Assembly (NCBI RefSeq): GCF_031599675.1
Contig: NZ_CP134223.1
Span: forward strand, 620,001 to 684,000
Length of the DNA stretch: 64,000 bases
From: Paenibacillus pedocola
Lineage (GTDB): Bacteria; Bacillota; Bacilli; Paenibacillales; Paenibacillaceae
Reading direction: 5' to 3'
The translations under genes and the position numbers were made by a program. The notes beneath the pieces were generated by a model. The model was not told the DNA's origin, searched no databases, and worked only from the letters and a program-made list of their open reading frames with translations. Shown here one piece after another: positions 18,398 to 27,289 of this stretch (its first letter is position 1; every line of letters starts with the position of its first letter).

Positions 18398-19006
18398 TTA
18401 TTTTGCGCTTTCGTAACGTTTGCCGACTTCTTCCCAGTTAACTACATTCCAGAAAGCTTTGATGTAATCAGGGCGTTTGTTTTGGTAGTTCAGGTAGTAG
18501 GCATGCTCCCAAACGTCAAGGCCAAGGATTGGTGTTGCGCCTTCGCTGATCGGGTTGTCCTGGTTAGGTGTGCTTGTTACAGCCAGCTTGCCGTCTTTAA
18601 CAACGAGCCAAGCCCAGCCGCTGCCGAAACGGGTAGTTGCTGCAGTAGCAAAATCTTCTTTGAATTTATCGAAGCCGCCCAGTTCGCTATCAATGGCTGC
18701 TGCGAGTGCGCCTGTTGGTGCGCCGCCGCCGTTTGGTCCAATTACTTCCCAGAACAAAGTGTGGTTAGCGTGTCCGCCGCCGTTGTTACGGACTGCAGTG
18801 CGGATCGCTTCAGGTACTGCGTTCAGGTCAGTGAGGAGTTCCTCGATGCTCTTGTCTTGCAGTTCAGGCGCCTTTTCCAGAGCAGCGTTCAGGTTCGTCA
18901 CATAGGTGTTATGGTGTCTGTCGTGGTGAATTTCCATCGTCAATGCGTCGATGTGCGGTTCGAGAGCGTTGTTCGGATAAGGAAGTGCCGGTAATTGAAA
19001 TGCCAT
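18398..19006 (-). CDS. sodA: Superoxide dismutase, Mn/Fe family (SodA)
   Basis: A 202-residue cytoplasmic SOD of the usual length for Bacillus-type MnSOD. Metal ligands are visible in [24 protein letters not shown] and the C-terminal [20 protein letters not shown]. The GGGAPTG and GSGWAWLVV stretches are family typical. AGGAGGGA lies upstream of the ATG. The upstream region holds several palindromes (separate entries), so expression is probably stress- or metal-controlled. A second SOD with an extra domain lies 4.8 kb away on the same strand. Confidence 0.96.
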   Translation of the reverse strand: MAFQLPALPYPNNALEPHIDALTMEIHHDRHHNTYVTNLNAALEKAPELQDKSIEELLTDLNAVPEAIRTAVRNNGGGHANHTLFWEVIGPNGGGAPTGALAAAIDSELGGFDKFKEDFATAATTRFGSGWAWLVVKDGKLAVTSTPNQDNPISEGATPILGLDVWEHAYYLNYQNKRPDYIKAFWNVVNWEEVGKRYESAK

Positions 19007-19603
19007 GGAAAAATCCCTCCTGAGTTTATTAGAATTTGTATGATAAAGAATTTTGGCGGTCTTGACGTCAAAACCCCTTATGTCCGATGCGTCTTATGGG
19101 GTATGTATCCAATAAGATACTCTTATTAAACCGTATCTGGAACAATAATGCAACATTAAACAAACATAAATGTTTGTAAAGTAAATCCCTCTATTACCTG
19201 ACCGGAAGTGTTAACGCTATGTTAAAAATATAGATTCCCCCGAAGTGTGAACATTTATACACGAAAAGTTACCTTTTAAAAGAAATTGTGTAAAGTTGTT
19301 CAATGAAAGCGCTTGATATAAAGCGCTTTCTAAAGAAAAATGATGATATCACCAGGAAAGTATGCTTTAATAGAGATAAAAGCAGGTATTCCTCGATTTT
19401 TGAACATTGAAGATGTTTCGGGCCGCTTAACATTCGGTTAATACTTCTTTAACCAGGAGAAAAATCTCTTCAGACGATGGATCCGGTAACTTCTTCGAAA
19501 TCATCCATTGGGTTTTTCTTATGCTTTTTTTTCTTTGTTTACTGTTACGGGAACTCCTTCTTTTTGTTAAATTCTAAGCCATAGAAAAGGGAGATTTTAA
19601 AGA
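19007..19603. promoter_or_regulatory. Regulatory region between sodA and a GNAT gene
   Basis: 597 bp, AT-rich, between divergent genes. It has three perfect dyads: AATAAGA-TAC-TCTTATT (19111-19127), ACAAACAT-AA-ATGTTTGT (19160-19177) and GAAAGCGCTT-N6-AAGCGCTTTC (19305-19330). It also has a smaller one, GGTTAA-N7-TTAACC (19436-19454). Further on, CGATGGAT (19475-19482) can pair with ATCCATTG (19503-19510), followed by a T-rich stretch. A 33-codon frame at 19340-19441 exists, but I cannot support it as a gene. Confidence 0.5.
19305..19330. promoter_or_regulatory. Possible CcpA (cre-like) site
   Basis: GAAAGCGCTT and AAGCGCTTTC form a perfect inverted repeat with a 6-base spacer. Each half contains an AGCGCT palindrome resembling half of the catabolite-responsive element consensus TGNAANCGNNNNCW. 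It lies 274 bp before the GNAT start and about 300 bp before sodA. Binding by CcpA is inference. Confidence 0.45.
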
Positions 19604-20023
19604 ATGCACGTTCGTTCCTTTCAATTAAGCGACGTTACCCCTGTGACTGAATTGCTGCAGACCGCATTATCGGAAGAATGTTTCGAGAGCACGATCGAGC
19701 CTTTCTCCAGGCAGCTTTCTTGGGATTCCGATCTCATTGTAGTTGCTGAGGAAGAAGGAGAAATTGTTGGTGCGCTGATTGGTACGATCGAGAAGAACCA
19801 TGGCTGTTATTTCCGCATTGCCATTCATCCCGATTACCGCCGCAGAGGAATTGGCAGAAGTTTGGTATCGGCGATGGAGAACAGGTTCCAGGCACGCAAG
19901 GTCAGCGGTATTTTTGTAGCCGTTGATGAGCATAACGCCTTTGCACTGCCGCTGTATGAAGCAATGGGTTATAACGAGGATCAAATCTTCAAATCAGTAC
20001 GTAAGCTCAGCATCGTCGGATAA
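19604..20023 (+). CDS. GNAT N-acetyltransferase
   Basis: A 139-residue single-domain acetyltransferase. The acetyl-CoA loop is in AIHPDYRRRGIGRSLVSAMENRF, followed by GIFVAVDEHNAFALPLYEAMGY, a pattern of RimI-like proteins. The substrate is unknown. AAAGGGAG precedes the ATG. A long leader, with dyads and T-rich stretches, separates it from any promoter near the cre-like element. It is followed by the signal peptidase gene after 199 bp. Confidence 0.83.
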   Translation: MHVRSFQLSDVTPVTELLQTALSEECFESTIEPFSRQLSWDSDLIVVAEEEGEIVGALIGTIEKNHGCYFRIAIHPDYRRRGIGRSLVSAMENRFQARKVSGIFVAVDEHNAFALPLYEAMGYNEDQIFKSVRKLSIVG

Positions 20024-20222
20024 CTTTCTTTGATTTCGGCGCGGCGAAAGCGGAAACATTTACTAGAATAGAGAACTATGACGACTTGCATAGTCTGTTC
20101 CATTATACTAAAGCATATCTTCCCGGTGTCCATTGCAAATGGCAGGGAGATATGCTTTTCTATTGTTACGGGCAAAAGTTTCAGCAGGGCCTTATTTATC
20201 ATTTGAGGCAAGAAGGTGGCAT

Positions 20223-20840
20223 ATGAACGGGGAAATTGAAGGAGAATTCAAGCGTGGCCGCAAGCATAGATACCGCTCTGTCACCCATACCGGCTCCAGA
20301 AAAGGGCAGGGACCTAAATGGATAATCGATCTAAGGAACTGGCTCATCACTGCCGTAATTGTATTTGCAGTCATGTCCCTGCTTAATATATTTGTGTTCA
20401 ATGTCTCGACCGTAATCGGCCACTCCATGCAGCCTACGCTGTATGAAGGGGAGAAGCTGGTCATTAATAAGATTACCCTTAGCTTTGCAGCCCCCGGACG
20501 GGGGGATGTTATTGTACTTCATGACCCCAGTACCGGGCCGGACCGTAAGGAATATCTGGTGAAGCGGGTGATCGGGATCCCGGGAGATATTATAGAAGTA
20601 AAAGAGCATCAGCTATACGTAAACGGTGAACTGGCGGATGAACCCTATATTGATACGGAGATTGAGGATTCCGATTTTCCGGCGCTGACGGTTGAGAAGG
20701 GGACCTATTTTGTTATGGGGGACAACCGCCATGCCGGAGCCAGCAAGGACAGCCGCTTTTTTGGACCTGTCCCGCTGTCATCCATCGTTGGAAAGGCCGA
20801 GTATATCTGGTGGCCTCTGTCTAAGCTGGGCTCATTGTAA
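20223..20840 (+). CDS. Signal peptidase I
   Basis: A 205-residue type I signal peptidase of the Gram-positive P-type. A basic N-terminal tail (residues 1-35) leads to one membrane anchor (about 40-60). The catalytic Ser68 is in GHSMQPTL, Lys114 is in EYLVKRVIGIPGD, and the conserved GDNR box is in FVMGDNRHAGASKDSRFFGPV. It cleaves signal peptides of secreted proteins at the outer membrane face. ATG 20223 is used because AAGAAGGTGG lies just before it; a longer frame upstream lacks such a site. Bacillus relatives usually carry several paralogues, so a SipS/T/U/V name is not assigned. Confidence 0.93.
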   Translation: MNGEIEGEFKRGRKHRYRSVTHTGSRKGQGPKWIIDLRNWLITAVIVFAVMSLLNIFVFNVSTVIGHSMQPTLYEGEKLVINKITLSFAAPGRGDVIVLHDPSTGPDRKEYLVKRVIGIPGDIIEVKEHQLYVNGELADEPYIDTEIEDSDFPALTVEKGTYFVMGDNRHAGASKDSRFFGPVPLSSIVGKAEYIWWPLSKLGSL

Positions 20841-20892
20841 GAATGGATAGTAAGGCCGTATAAATAAGAAGCAAGTAAAGGAGAAGGCGGAA

Positions 20893-22086
20893 ATGAACAA
20901 CAAAGCTCAGTCAGCATATGCCCCGCCGCTCTCCAAGTGGGAACATCTGAAGGCTGAAATTAAGGCGGCGGCACCTCAGCTTGGCATCGACGATATCGGG
21001 TTTGCTGCGGCCGACCCTTTTCTATATTTGAAAAACATTCTTCAGGAGCACAGGGATAAGGGGTATGAATCCGGCTTTGAAGAACCGGATCTGGATAAAC
21101 GGACAGTCCCGGCGCTGAAGTCCGGTGAACCATTGTCTATTCTCGCAATTGCTGTAGCTTATCCCTCCAAAATGGAGAACCCGCCAAAGTCGGAACCCGG
21201 GGCGCGGCGCGGCATACTCGCCCGGGCCTCCTGGGGCCGTGACTATCACCATGTGCTGCGTGAGGCGCTGGAGAAGCTCGAAGGCTTCATCCGTGAACGC
21301 GTACCTGAGGCGGTAATGGAAAGCATGGTTGATACCGGCGTGCTGGTGGACCGGGCGGTAGCGGAACGGGCGGGAATCGGCTTCAGCGGCAAGAATTGCG
21401 CGATTATTTCTCCGAAATGGGGATCATGGATCTACCTGGGGGAGATGGTGACGAACATTCCTTTCCCTCCCGATGCTGCGGTTGAGGAAGGCTGCGGAGA
21501 GTGCACGAAATGTATTGATGCCTGTCCTACAGGTGCCCTGGTTGGACCGGGACAGCTTAACGCCCAGGCCTGCATCTCCTTTTTGACCCAGACCAAGGGG
21601 TTCCTGAGCGAGGAATACATGACGAAGATCGGCAACCGCCTGTACGGCTGCGATACCTGCCAGATTGTCTGCCCCAAAAACCGGGGCAAGAGCTGGAACC
21701 ACCGTCCCGAGCTGCAGCCGGATCCGGAGGTTGTAAAGCCTCTGCTCCTGCCGATTCTTGAACTCAGTAACCGTGAATTCAAAGAAAAATTCGGCATGAG
21801 CTCGGCGGCCTGGCGCGGTAAGAAGCCGATCCAGCGGAATGCGGTTATTGCCCTTGGAAACTTCAAGGAGGCTGGCGCCGTTCCGAAGCTTACGGAGATT
21901 GTCCTGCGGGAAACCCGTCCGGAGATGCGCGGAACCGCAGCCTGGGCGCTGGGTAAGATCGGCGGCAGGGAGGCGCTGGAGGCTGTGGAACAGGCGCTGC
22001 AGGGTGAAGAGGTTGCCGAGGTGCGGGAGATGCTGATCAGGGCCCGGGATAAGCTGCTGAACCGGGGGGAGAAAGCCGATGAATAA
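20893..22086 (+). CDS. queG: Epoxyqueuosine reductase
   Basis: A 397-residue cobalamin-dependent reductase that completes queuosine in tRNA. Two ferredoxin-type clusters are present: EGCGECTKCIDACPTGAL and GCDTCQIVCPKNRG. The N-terminal cobalamin-binding part has GFSGKNCAIISPKWGSW. The C terminus carries HEAT-like repeats (NAVIALGNFKEAGAVPKL, AAWALGKIGGREAL). AAAGGAG precedes the ATG. The stop overlaps the start of the methyltransferase gene by 8 bases, so the pair is translationally coupled. Confidence 0.94.
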   Translation: MNNKAQSAYAPPLSKWEHLKAEIKAAAPQLGIDDIGFAAADPFLYLKNILQEHRDKGYESGFEEPDLDKRTVPALKSGEPLSILAIAVAYPSKMENPPKSEPGARRGILARASWGRDYHHVLREALEKLEGFIRERVPEAVMESMVDTGVLVDRAVAERAGIGFSGKNCAIISPKWGSWIYLGEMVTNIPFPPDAAVEEGCGECTKCIDACPTGALVGPGQLNAQACISFLTQTKGFLSEEYMTKIGNRLYGCDTCQIVCPKNRGKSWNHRPELQPDPEVVKPLLLPILELSNREFKEKFGMSSAAWRGKKPIQRNAVIALGNFKEAGAVPKLTEIVLRETRPEMRGTAAWALGKIGGREALEAVEQALQGEEVAEVREMLIRARDKLLNRGEKADE

Positions 22087-22657
22087 GCTTACAGAGGCTA
22101 GTGCCGGCAACCGGACGGCGGTTTATTACGGTGAGCTGGTGGAATCGCCGATTGGTCCCTTGACGTTATGTGCAACAGACCTGGGGCTGTGCCTAATCAA
22201 GTTCGGGTCACTCGCAGAGACCCGGGAGAGTATGAATAAATGGCTCAAGCTGCAGGTCGGCGCAGTGGAATTAAGGCCTGATGAAGAGAAGCTTGCCGAA
22301 GCCAAACATCAGCTTACAGCGTATTTTGCCGGAGAGCTGCGGGAATTCACACTGCCGCTGGATATGCGCGGAACGCCGTTCCAGCGTCAGGTATGGGGAG
22401 CGCTGCTTACGATTCCCTACGGTGAATCGGCTACCTATAAAGAGATGGCGCTGGCGATCGGGAACCGGCAGGCGGTACGCGCAGTCGGCGGAGCGAATAA
22501 CCGTAATCCCGTGCCGGTAATCGTGCCCTGCCACCGGGTAATCGGAGCCGCAGGTGCGCTTGTGGGCTATGCCGGAGGCCTGGCGGTTAAGAGCCGCCTG
22601 CTGGAGCTGGAAGCCGGGCAATCGGCACGGGACCAGACCGGGATCTATCTCTTTTAA
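22079..22657 (+). CDS. ogt: Methylated-DNA--protein-cysteine methyltransferase
   Basis: A 192-residue suicidal repair protein that moves alkyl groups from O6-alkylguanine to its own cysteine. The acceptor Cys151 is in VIVPCHRVIGAAGALVGYAGG. The helix-turn-helix region has TIPYGESATYKEMALAIGNRQAVRAVGGAN. It starts inside the last codons of queG. The gene symbol ogt is used for the general family; AdaB or Ogt function cannot be told apart here. Confidence 0.93.
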   Translation: MNKLTEASAGNRTAVYYGELVESPIGPLTLCATDLGLCLIKFGSLAETRESMNKWLKLQVGAVELRPDEEKLAEAKHQLTAYFAGELREFTLPLDMRGTPFQRQVWGALLTIPYGESATYKEMALAIGNRQAVRAVGGANNRNPVPVIVPCHRVIGAAGALVGYAGGLAVKSRLLELEAGQSARDQTGIYLF

Positions 22658-22759
22658 CTCATGGGATTTACCAATTGCTGTCCTGTTGTTGAAATGCTAT
22701 GATAGAATCGCGTGCCCATTCGGGCAATGCCGACAAAAGAGTGCAGAGGTGGACTTTAG

Positions 22760-23011
22760 ATGAATATTGCATTACCTATTATTACGCTTGTCGTAGGTCT
22801 GATCGGCGGATTTGCCATTGGTGTTTTCTATCTGCGCAGACAAATGACAACGATGCAGAATGATCCTGAAATGCTGCAAAAGGTTGCAAAACAAATGGGC
22901 TATAACCTGAACGGTAAGCAAATGCAGCGTGCCCAGCAAATGCTCAAAAACAATAATCAGCCTGGACGTGCTCCTGCTGCTAAAACAAAACAGGGCCGCA
23001 AAGGCAGATAA
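22760..23011 (+). CDS. yneF: YneF-family (UPF0154) small membrane protein
   Basis: An 83-residue protein with one N-terminal membrane segment (about residues 4-24, rich in Ile, Gly and Val). It is followed by a conserved cytoplasmic part with [30 protein letters not shown], which matches the UPF0154 family. A basic tail ends KQGRKGR. The function is unknown. GAGGTGG precedes the ATG. folE follows after 46 bp on the same strand. Confidence 0.85.
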   Translation: MNIALPIITLVVGLIGGFAIGVFYLRRQMTTMQNDPEMLQKVAKQMGYNLNGKQMQRAQQMLKNNNQPGRAPAAKTKQGRKGR

Positions 23012-23057
23012 ACGGTTCCGGATAAATGAGATAAACCGGACGGAAGGGGGAGGCTTC

Positions 23058-23651
23058 ATGGGAGGCATCAAGGAATACGTGAACGGCAAAGTTTCGGCGA
23101 ACCGTGAGCAGATCGAGTACCACGTTGCGAAAATATTGGAATTAATCGGAGAAGACACCAGCCGTGAAGGATTGCTGGAAACGCCGGCACGAGTCACGCG
23201 GATGTACGAGGAGATATTTGGCGGTTATTCAATAGATCCCCGCGAGGCGCTCGGTGTAACATTTGATGAGTCTCATGAAGAACTGGTCATTGTAAAAGAT
23301 ATCGTCTATTACAGCCAGTGTGAGCATCACATGGCCCCTTTCTTCGGCAAGGTGCATATCGGCTATGTTCCAAGCGGACATATTGCCGGGCTTAGCAAGC
23401 TGGCCCGGCTGGTGGAGGCTGTAAGCCGGCGCCTGCAGGTGCAGGAACGCATTACAGCGCAAATTGCGGACATTATGGTAGAGGTGCTGGGCCCGCATGG
23501 TGTGATGGTAGTTGTGGAGGGGGAACATCTGTGCATGTGCTCCCGCGGGGTGAAGAAACCCGGCAGCAAGACGGTAACCATGGCGACCAGAGGTTCTTTC
23601 CGTGAAGATGCTTCTGCACGCGCAGAGTTCCTGGCCTTGATTAAAGAATAG
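23058..23651 (+). CDS. folE: GTP cyclohydrolase I
   Basis: A 197-residue enzyme that opens GTP to dihydroneopterin triphosphate, the first step of folate synthesis. It is a normal type IA protein: zinc ligands C88 and H91 in [19 protein letters not shown] and C159 in [11 protein letters not shown], plus [24 protein letters not shown] 23058 follows GGAAGGGGGAGG; a longer in-frame upstream start at 22929 would overlap yneF and lacks family sequence. A terminator follows. Confidence 0.96.
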   Translation: MGGIKEYVNGKVSANREQIEYHVAKILELIGEDTSREGLLETPARVTRMYEEIFGGYSIDPREALGVTFDESHEELVIVKDIVYYSQCEHHMAPFFGKVHIGYVPSGHIAGLSKLARLVEAVSRRLQVQERITAQIADIMVEVLGPHGVMVVVEGEHLCMCSRGVKKPGSKTVTMATRGSFREDASARAEFLALIKE

Positions 23652-23690
23652 AGCGGATAAGGCATAAACCGGATTCGCATCAACTTAGGG

Positions 23691-23727
23691 AAGCCCGCCC
23701 GACACTACGGTGTTGGACGGGCTTTTT
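23691..23727. terminator. Terminator of folE
   Basis: AAGCCCGCCCGACAC and GTGTTGGACGGGCTT pair with two imperfect positions around TACG, followed by five T residues. Confidence 0.82.
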
Positions 23728-23784
23728 GGGTGCGCTTGGGAAGCGGCTGCTAGCGGCTAGACCGGAGCCTGCGGCACGATCAGC

Positions 23785-24969
23785 TTAATAGGGCTGCCAC
23801 ATCAGCTTGCGGGCTGCGGCATAACGCTCAGAGACGTAAGGCCAATTGACGACCTTCCACCAGTCTTTAATATAGCCCGCCCGGTCACTCTGGTGTTTAA
23901 GGTAATAGGCATGCTCCCAGACATCCAGAGCCAGCAGCGGAACCACATCCCATTGCGATAGATTCTGGTGCTTCTCAGCGGTCAGTATTTCCAGCCTGCG
24001 GCTGCGCGGGCTCCAGACGAGAATGGCCCAGCCGCCGCCTTCAACCTTACCCGCCGCTTCGCTGAACTGTGTCTTGAAGGCGTCATAGCTGCCGAAGCTG
24101 CGCTCAATGCCATCAAGCAGCGCTCCGGTGGGGCGTCCGCCGCCTTGAGGCGACATGACATTCCAGAAGATCGTATGCAGATAATGACCGGCACCGTTGA
24201 AGGCCAGCTCCCGTTCCCAATGCTTAACGAGGTCAAAATCACCGCTTTTACGGGCTTCTGCCAGCTTAATTTCCGCTTTGTTCAGTCCGTCTACATAGCT
24301 TTTGTGGTGTTTGTCATGATGGATAGTCATTGTCTTTTCATCAATGTAAGGCTCCAGTGCATTATAGGCATAGGGAAGCGGAGGCAAGGTGTGACCGCCG
24401 ATAGGTACACTGCCCGTTTCTCGGGCTTCGGGCGGCGAAGCATTGAGCCCTGCCTGCTCCTGACCGCCCGGGCCGTCCGTCCTGTTATCCAAGGGGAGCG
24501 GAGCTGGCTGATCCACGGCTGCATTCCGCATGAGTCCGGCGACCTGTCCCGGGGTGTTCAGCGTTCCCAGCACAGCAAGGAAATACTCGGACTCGCGGAT
24601 AATATGCAGGAGCACTGTTCCGGCAAGGGGCTGGGCCTTTACAGCTTTGCTTGCTTCCCGCAGGGCGTTCAGCTGGCGGATGAACTCGCGGGATTGGGCG
24701 CAGGAGGTGTGCACCAGCTGTTCCGTTTCGGCGGCAAGTGCTGGATGTCCGGCTGGTGAGGGGCCGAGCGAAGCTTCCAGCAGCCGCCGTGCGGCCTGCT
24801 CTGTAGCTCCAAAGACCACAGCCCATTCGTCCAGCAGTCTGACGTAAGGCTCCTCCAGGTTCGGAACAATCGCTTTGATGACCTCGGTATGCTCCTTCTC
24901 CTGGGTTTTCCAGAAAATAATTTCCTCGAGAATGCGCACAGGCAGCAGCGGCCCGTAGATATATAGCAT
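23785..24969 (-). CDS. DUF2935-superoxide dismutase fusion protein
   Basis: A 394-residue protein, about twice the size of a SOD. Residues about 8-140 are helical and resemble DUF2935 (ILEEIIFWKTQEKEHTEVIKA and later LLHIIRESEYFLAVL). A Pro/Gly/Glu-rich linker (about 150-190) leads to a full Mn/Fe SOD domain with ligands in TMTIHHDKHHKSYV, AGHYLHTIFW and [19 protein letters not shown] 24967-24969 is chosen since GGGAGG lies 10 bases upstream. No signal peptide is seen. The SOD part is close to sodA but diverged (GGGRPTGAL, GGGWAILVW). SOD activity is likely from ligand conservation; the role of the N-terminal helices is unknown. Confidence 0.88.
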   Translation of the reverse strand: MLYIYGPLLPVRILEEIIFWKTQEKEHTEVIKAIVPNLEEPYVRLLDEWAVVFGATEQAARRLLEASLGPSPAGHPALAAETEQLVHTSCAQSREFIRQLNALREASKAVKAQPLAGTVLLHIIRESEYFLAVLGTLNTPGQVAGLMRNAAVDQPAPLPLDNRTDGPGGQEQAGLNASPPEARETGSVPIGGHTLPPLPYAYNALEPYIDEKTMTIHHDKHHKSYVDGLNKAEIKLAEARKSGDFDLVKHWERELAFNGAGHYLHTIFWNVMSPQGGGRPTGALLDGIERSFGSYDAFKTQFSEAAGKVEGGGWAILVWSPRSRRLEILTAEKHQNLSQWDVVPLLALDVWEHAYYLKHQSDRAGYIKDWWKVVNWPYVSERYAAARKLMWQPY

Positions 24970-25082
24970 TGCTGGCAGACCTCCCGTCATGATTCATTAA
25001 CGCTTCAGTATATGAGCATAAAAGGGAGGTTATGAGAGTTAACGGGTACGGCGGGAGCGCCTGCTGACAAAAAAAGAATAAC

Positions 25083-25122
25083 AAAAACGCACAGAGCCGT
25101 ATTTTTCAATACACTCTGTGCG
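25083..25122 (-). terminator. Terminator of the membrane hydrolase gene
   Basis: CGCACAGAG (25088-25096) pairs with CTCTGTGCG (25114-25122). The AAAAA at 25083-25087 gives the T-run on the minus strand. Confidence 0.78.
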
Positions 25123-25146
25123 CTATTTCGCCTAAGGATTCAGTGA

Positions 25147-26187
25147 TTATTTGCTTGCGGTCGATGTCTGGCTGTTCTCCTGAGATTTGGCCAGCTGGAC
25201 ATTGCCGAGAAAGGCGGAGACACGCCGCAGGTACTCGCGGGGATGCTCACGGAAGAGCAGCTCATGGTGGCTGTCTTCTATAATCCATGAATCGGAGTAC
25301 GGATTGCTCTGGTTTGCTGCCAGCTCCTCCGCAATCGGATAAGGTGCCTTGTCATCCAGGGTGCCGTGCATGAACAGAATCGGGAAGGCATAGTCCTGTT
25401 TTTTTACCTTGGAATAGGGAATCTGATTCAGTCCTGTACCGTTCAGCACGGGAAACAGCATTTCCATAATCTCAAGAGAAGGCTGGCGTGGAAGGTTGAT
25501 ATTCTGCTTGATATTATGGTAGAGCGTGTCCGGCTCCAGCAGGAAGGTGCTGTCCAGAATCATCGCATCGACATCCTTCGTCACAAGTCCCGCCTGGAGT
25601 GCAGTTCCTGCACCCATCGAGAAGCCCCAGACGACGATCTCGCTGGCTCCCCTATCTTTGGCAAATTTTATGGCCCCGAGCAGCTGCTGGGATTCTTTTT
25701 TGCCGCCGGTTGCAATGTCCTTGTTAGTCTGGGAAGCAAAGCCGTAGTCGAACATGACAACATTGAAATTCAGGCTGTGCGCATAGTGTGCCAAGTCATA
25801 CATCGGAACCCAGGTCTCTTCACGGTTGGCCCCGTACCCATGGCTGAAGACGATAGTCTTGGTGGCGCCTTCGGACGGAATGTACCAGCCCTGCATCGTA
25901 CGGCTGCCATCCAGTGCAGGGAAGGTCACATCCTCATACTCCAGCCCTTTGGCGATCATAGGTGTGGAATAGAGAGGGGCTACCGTCGGATTGGACAGCA
26001 CCCAGGCGATATAGGCATGGAGTGCAATGAAGCAGAAGACAAAAAAGAAAAATATCGACAATAAAAGCGCTACAACAATATGTTTAACGCGAATCATCCG
26101 CAGAGAAAGCTGGTGTGCTGCACCTGGCTTTTGCTTATCAGGCTTACGGGAGACAGGCGTGCCAGTTCGTGTAGTTGCCAGATCCAT
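25147..26187 (-). CDS. Membrane-anchored alpha/beta hydrolase
   Basis: A 346-residue protein with a polar N-terminal region, one strongly hydrophobic segment (about residues 28-55, Phe- and Leu-rich) and an extracytoplasmic-looking alpha/beta-hydrolase domain. The nucleophile elbow is VVWGFSMGAGTALQAG. The oxyanion strand has VFSHGYGANRE, the acid is in LFMHGTLDDKAPY, and the His is in EDSHHELLF. It resembles the BEM46/YqkD-like group; the substrate is unknown. The start at 26187 has AGGAG 8 bases upstream. It is divergent from the IclR gene. Confidence 0.85.
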   Translation of the reverse strand: MDLATTRTGTPVSRKPDKQKPGAAHQLSLRMIRVKHIVVALLLSIFFFFVFCFIALHAYIAWVLSNPTVAPLYSTPMIAKGLEYEDVTFPALDGSRTMQGWYIPSEGATKTIVFSHGYGANREETWVPMYDLAHYAHSLNFNVVMFDYGFASQTNKDIATGGKKESQQLLGAIKFAKDRGASEIVVWGFSMGAGTALQAGLVTKDVDAMILDSTFLLEPDTLYHNIKQNINLPRQPSLEIMEMLFPVLNGTGLNQIPYSKVKKQDYAFPILFMHGTLDDKAPYPIAEELAANQSNPYSDSWIIEDSHHELLFREHPREYLRRVSAFLGNVQLAKSQENSQTSTASK

Positions 26188-26377
26188 AACGTCCACTCCT
26201 AGAAAATAGTTCATATGTTTAATCGTAGGGTCATGGCCCGGCAATGTCAATGAATTCGCTCGTTTTGTAATCTAACTGTAAACTGGAACCCAAGCATTTC
26301 CGGACCTGTGAATATGCTGGACTTTCTTTGGACTTTTGCTCTAAGATAGAGTTGATTATGTAGAATAATGTAACCGG

Positions 26378-26394
26378 GTTTCATTTAATGAAAC
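26378..26394. promoter_or_regulatory. 17-bp palindrome upstream of the iclR-type gene
   Basis: GTTTCATTTAATGAAAC has perfect 8-base arms around one T. It ends 18 bases before the regulator start codon. The same palindrome with one changed base pair lies before the aconitase gene (32353-32369). It is the probable operator of the IclR regulator. Confidence 0.65.
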
Positions 26395-26412
26395 AGGTAA
26401 GGGGAGAACGCT

Positions 26413-27156
26413 GTGGAGGACCGTAAATTGACTGTTCGCGCCGTAGAACGTGCGCTGGATATATTGCTTTGCTTTACACAGGAGAGCGATTTAAGCCTGA
26501 CGGAGATTGCCGCCAAAATTAGCCTGCATAAAAGCACAGTACACCGGCTGCTGACGACACTGGAGGAGAAGGGCTTTCTGCTGCGCAATGAAGCGACGGA
26601 TAAATACCGGCTCGGTATCCGCATCTGGGAGCTGTCCACCCACCTGCCGACACTGGATGAACCGGCGGCACTGCTGCTCCCGGCAATGGAGCGGCTGCGT
26701 GACCAGCTCGGGGAGACGGTGAGCCTGTACTTGCGCGATGACCTGGAGCGTGTGCGCATCCAGGCAGTGCAGAGCCATCAGGCAATCCGGCGGGTAGCGC
26801 AGATTGGGGCCCGGCTGCCGCTGTCCGTAGGCGCCTCCAGCAAGGTGCTGGCGGCCTACGCGCCGCCTGAAGTACAGGTGCGTCTGCTGGCTGACTCCTC
26901 CTGGCCGGAGGCGGTCGACCGGAGCCTCTATCTGGAGCAGCTGAAGGAAATTACGCGCTGCGGCTATGCGACCAGCTTCGAGGAACGGGAGCCCGGAGCG
27001 GCTGCAGTGGCCGTACCGATCGTCGGACGCAGCGGTAAGGTGGTGGCAGCTCTGTCACTATCGGGGCCGGTCAGCCGGCTCTCCCGGGAGACGCTGGAGC
27101 AATACGCGGCCATTCTGACGGAAAATGCAGCCGAAATGGGCCTGATGATCGATTAA
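26413..27156 (+). CDS. IclR-family transcriptional regulator
   Basis: A 247-residue regulator. The winged helix is at about residues 8-70 (ALDILLCFTQ, then LSLTEIAAKISLHKSTVHRLLTTLEEKGFL). The IclR effector domain follows, with LGETVSLYLRDDLERVRIQAVQS, LPLSVGASSKVLAAYAP and YATSFEEREPGAAAVAVPI. IclR proteins bind small organic acids or aromatic metabolites. The start is GTG 26413 behind GGGGAG. The upstream palindrome suggests autoregulation, and the same palindrome near acnA suggests control of aconitase (inference). Confidence 0.92.
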   Translation: MEDRKLTVRAVERALDILLCFTQESDLSLTEIAAKISLHKSTVHRLLTTLEEKGFLLRNEATDKYRLGIRIWELSTHLPTLDEPAALLLPAMERLRDQLGETVSLYLRDDLERVRIQAVQSHQAIRRVAQIGARLPLSVGASSKVLAAYAPPEVQVRLLADSSWPEAVDRSLYLEQLKEITRCGYATSFEEREPGAAAVAVPIVGRSGKVVAALSLSGPVSRLSRETLEQYAAILTENAAEMGLMID

Positions 27157-27289
27157 ACAGGATTATTCGTTATAGGAACGTAAGATGAGGGTAAATAAAA
27201 GTAAAGCAAAGGTAAAGTGGGAGTAAATTGGAAATGGAGAATTTGTCTATATATGAGCTTTCGGTTGATTTTGGGTATGGGGTGATTCT

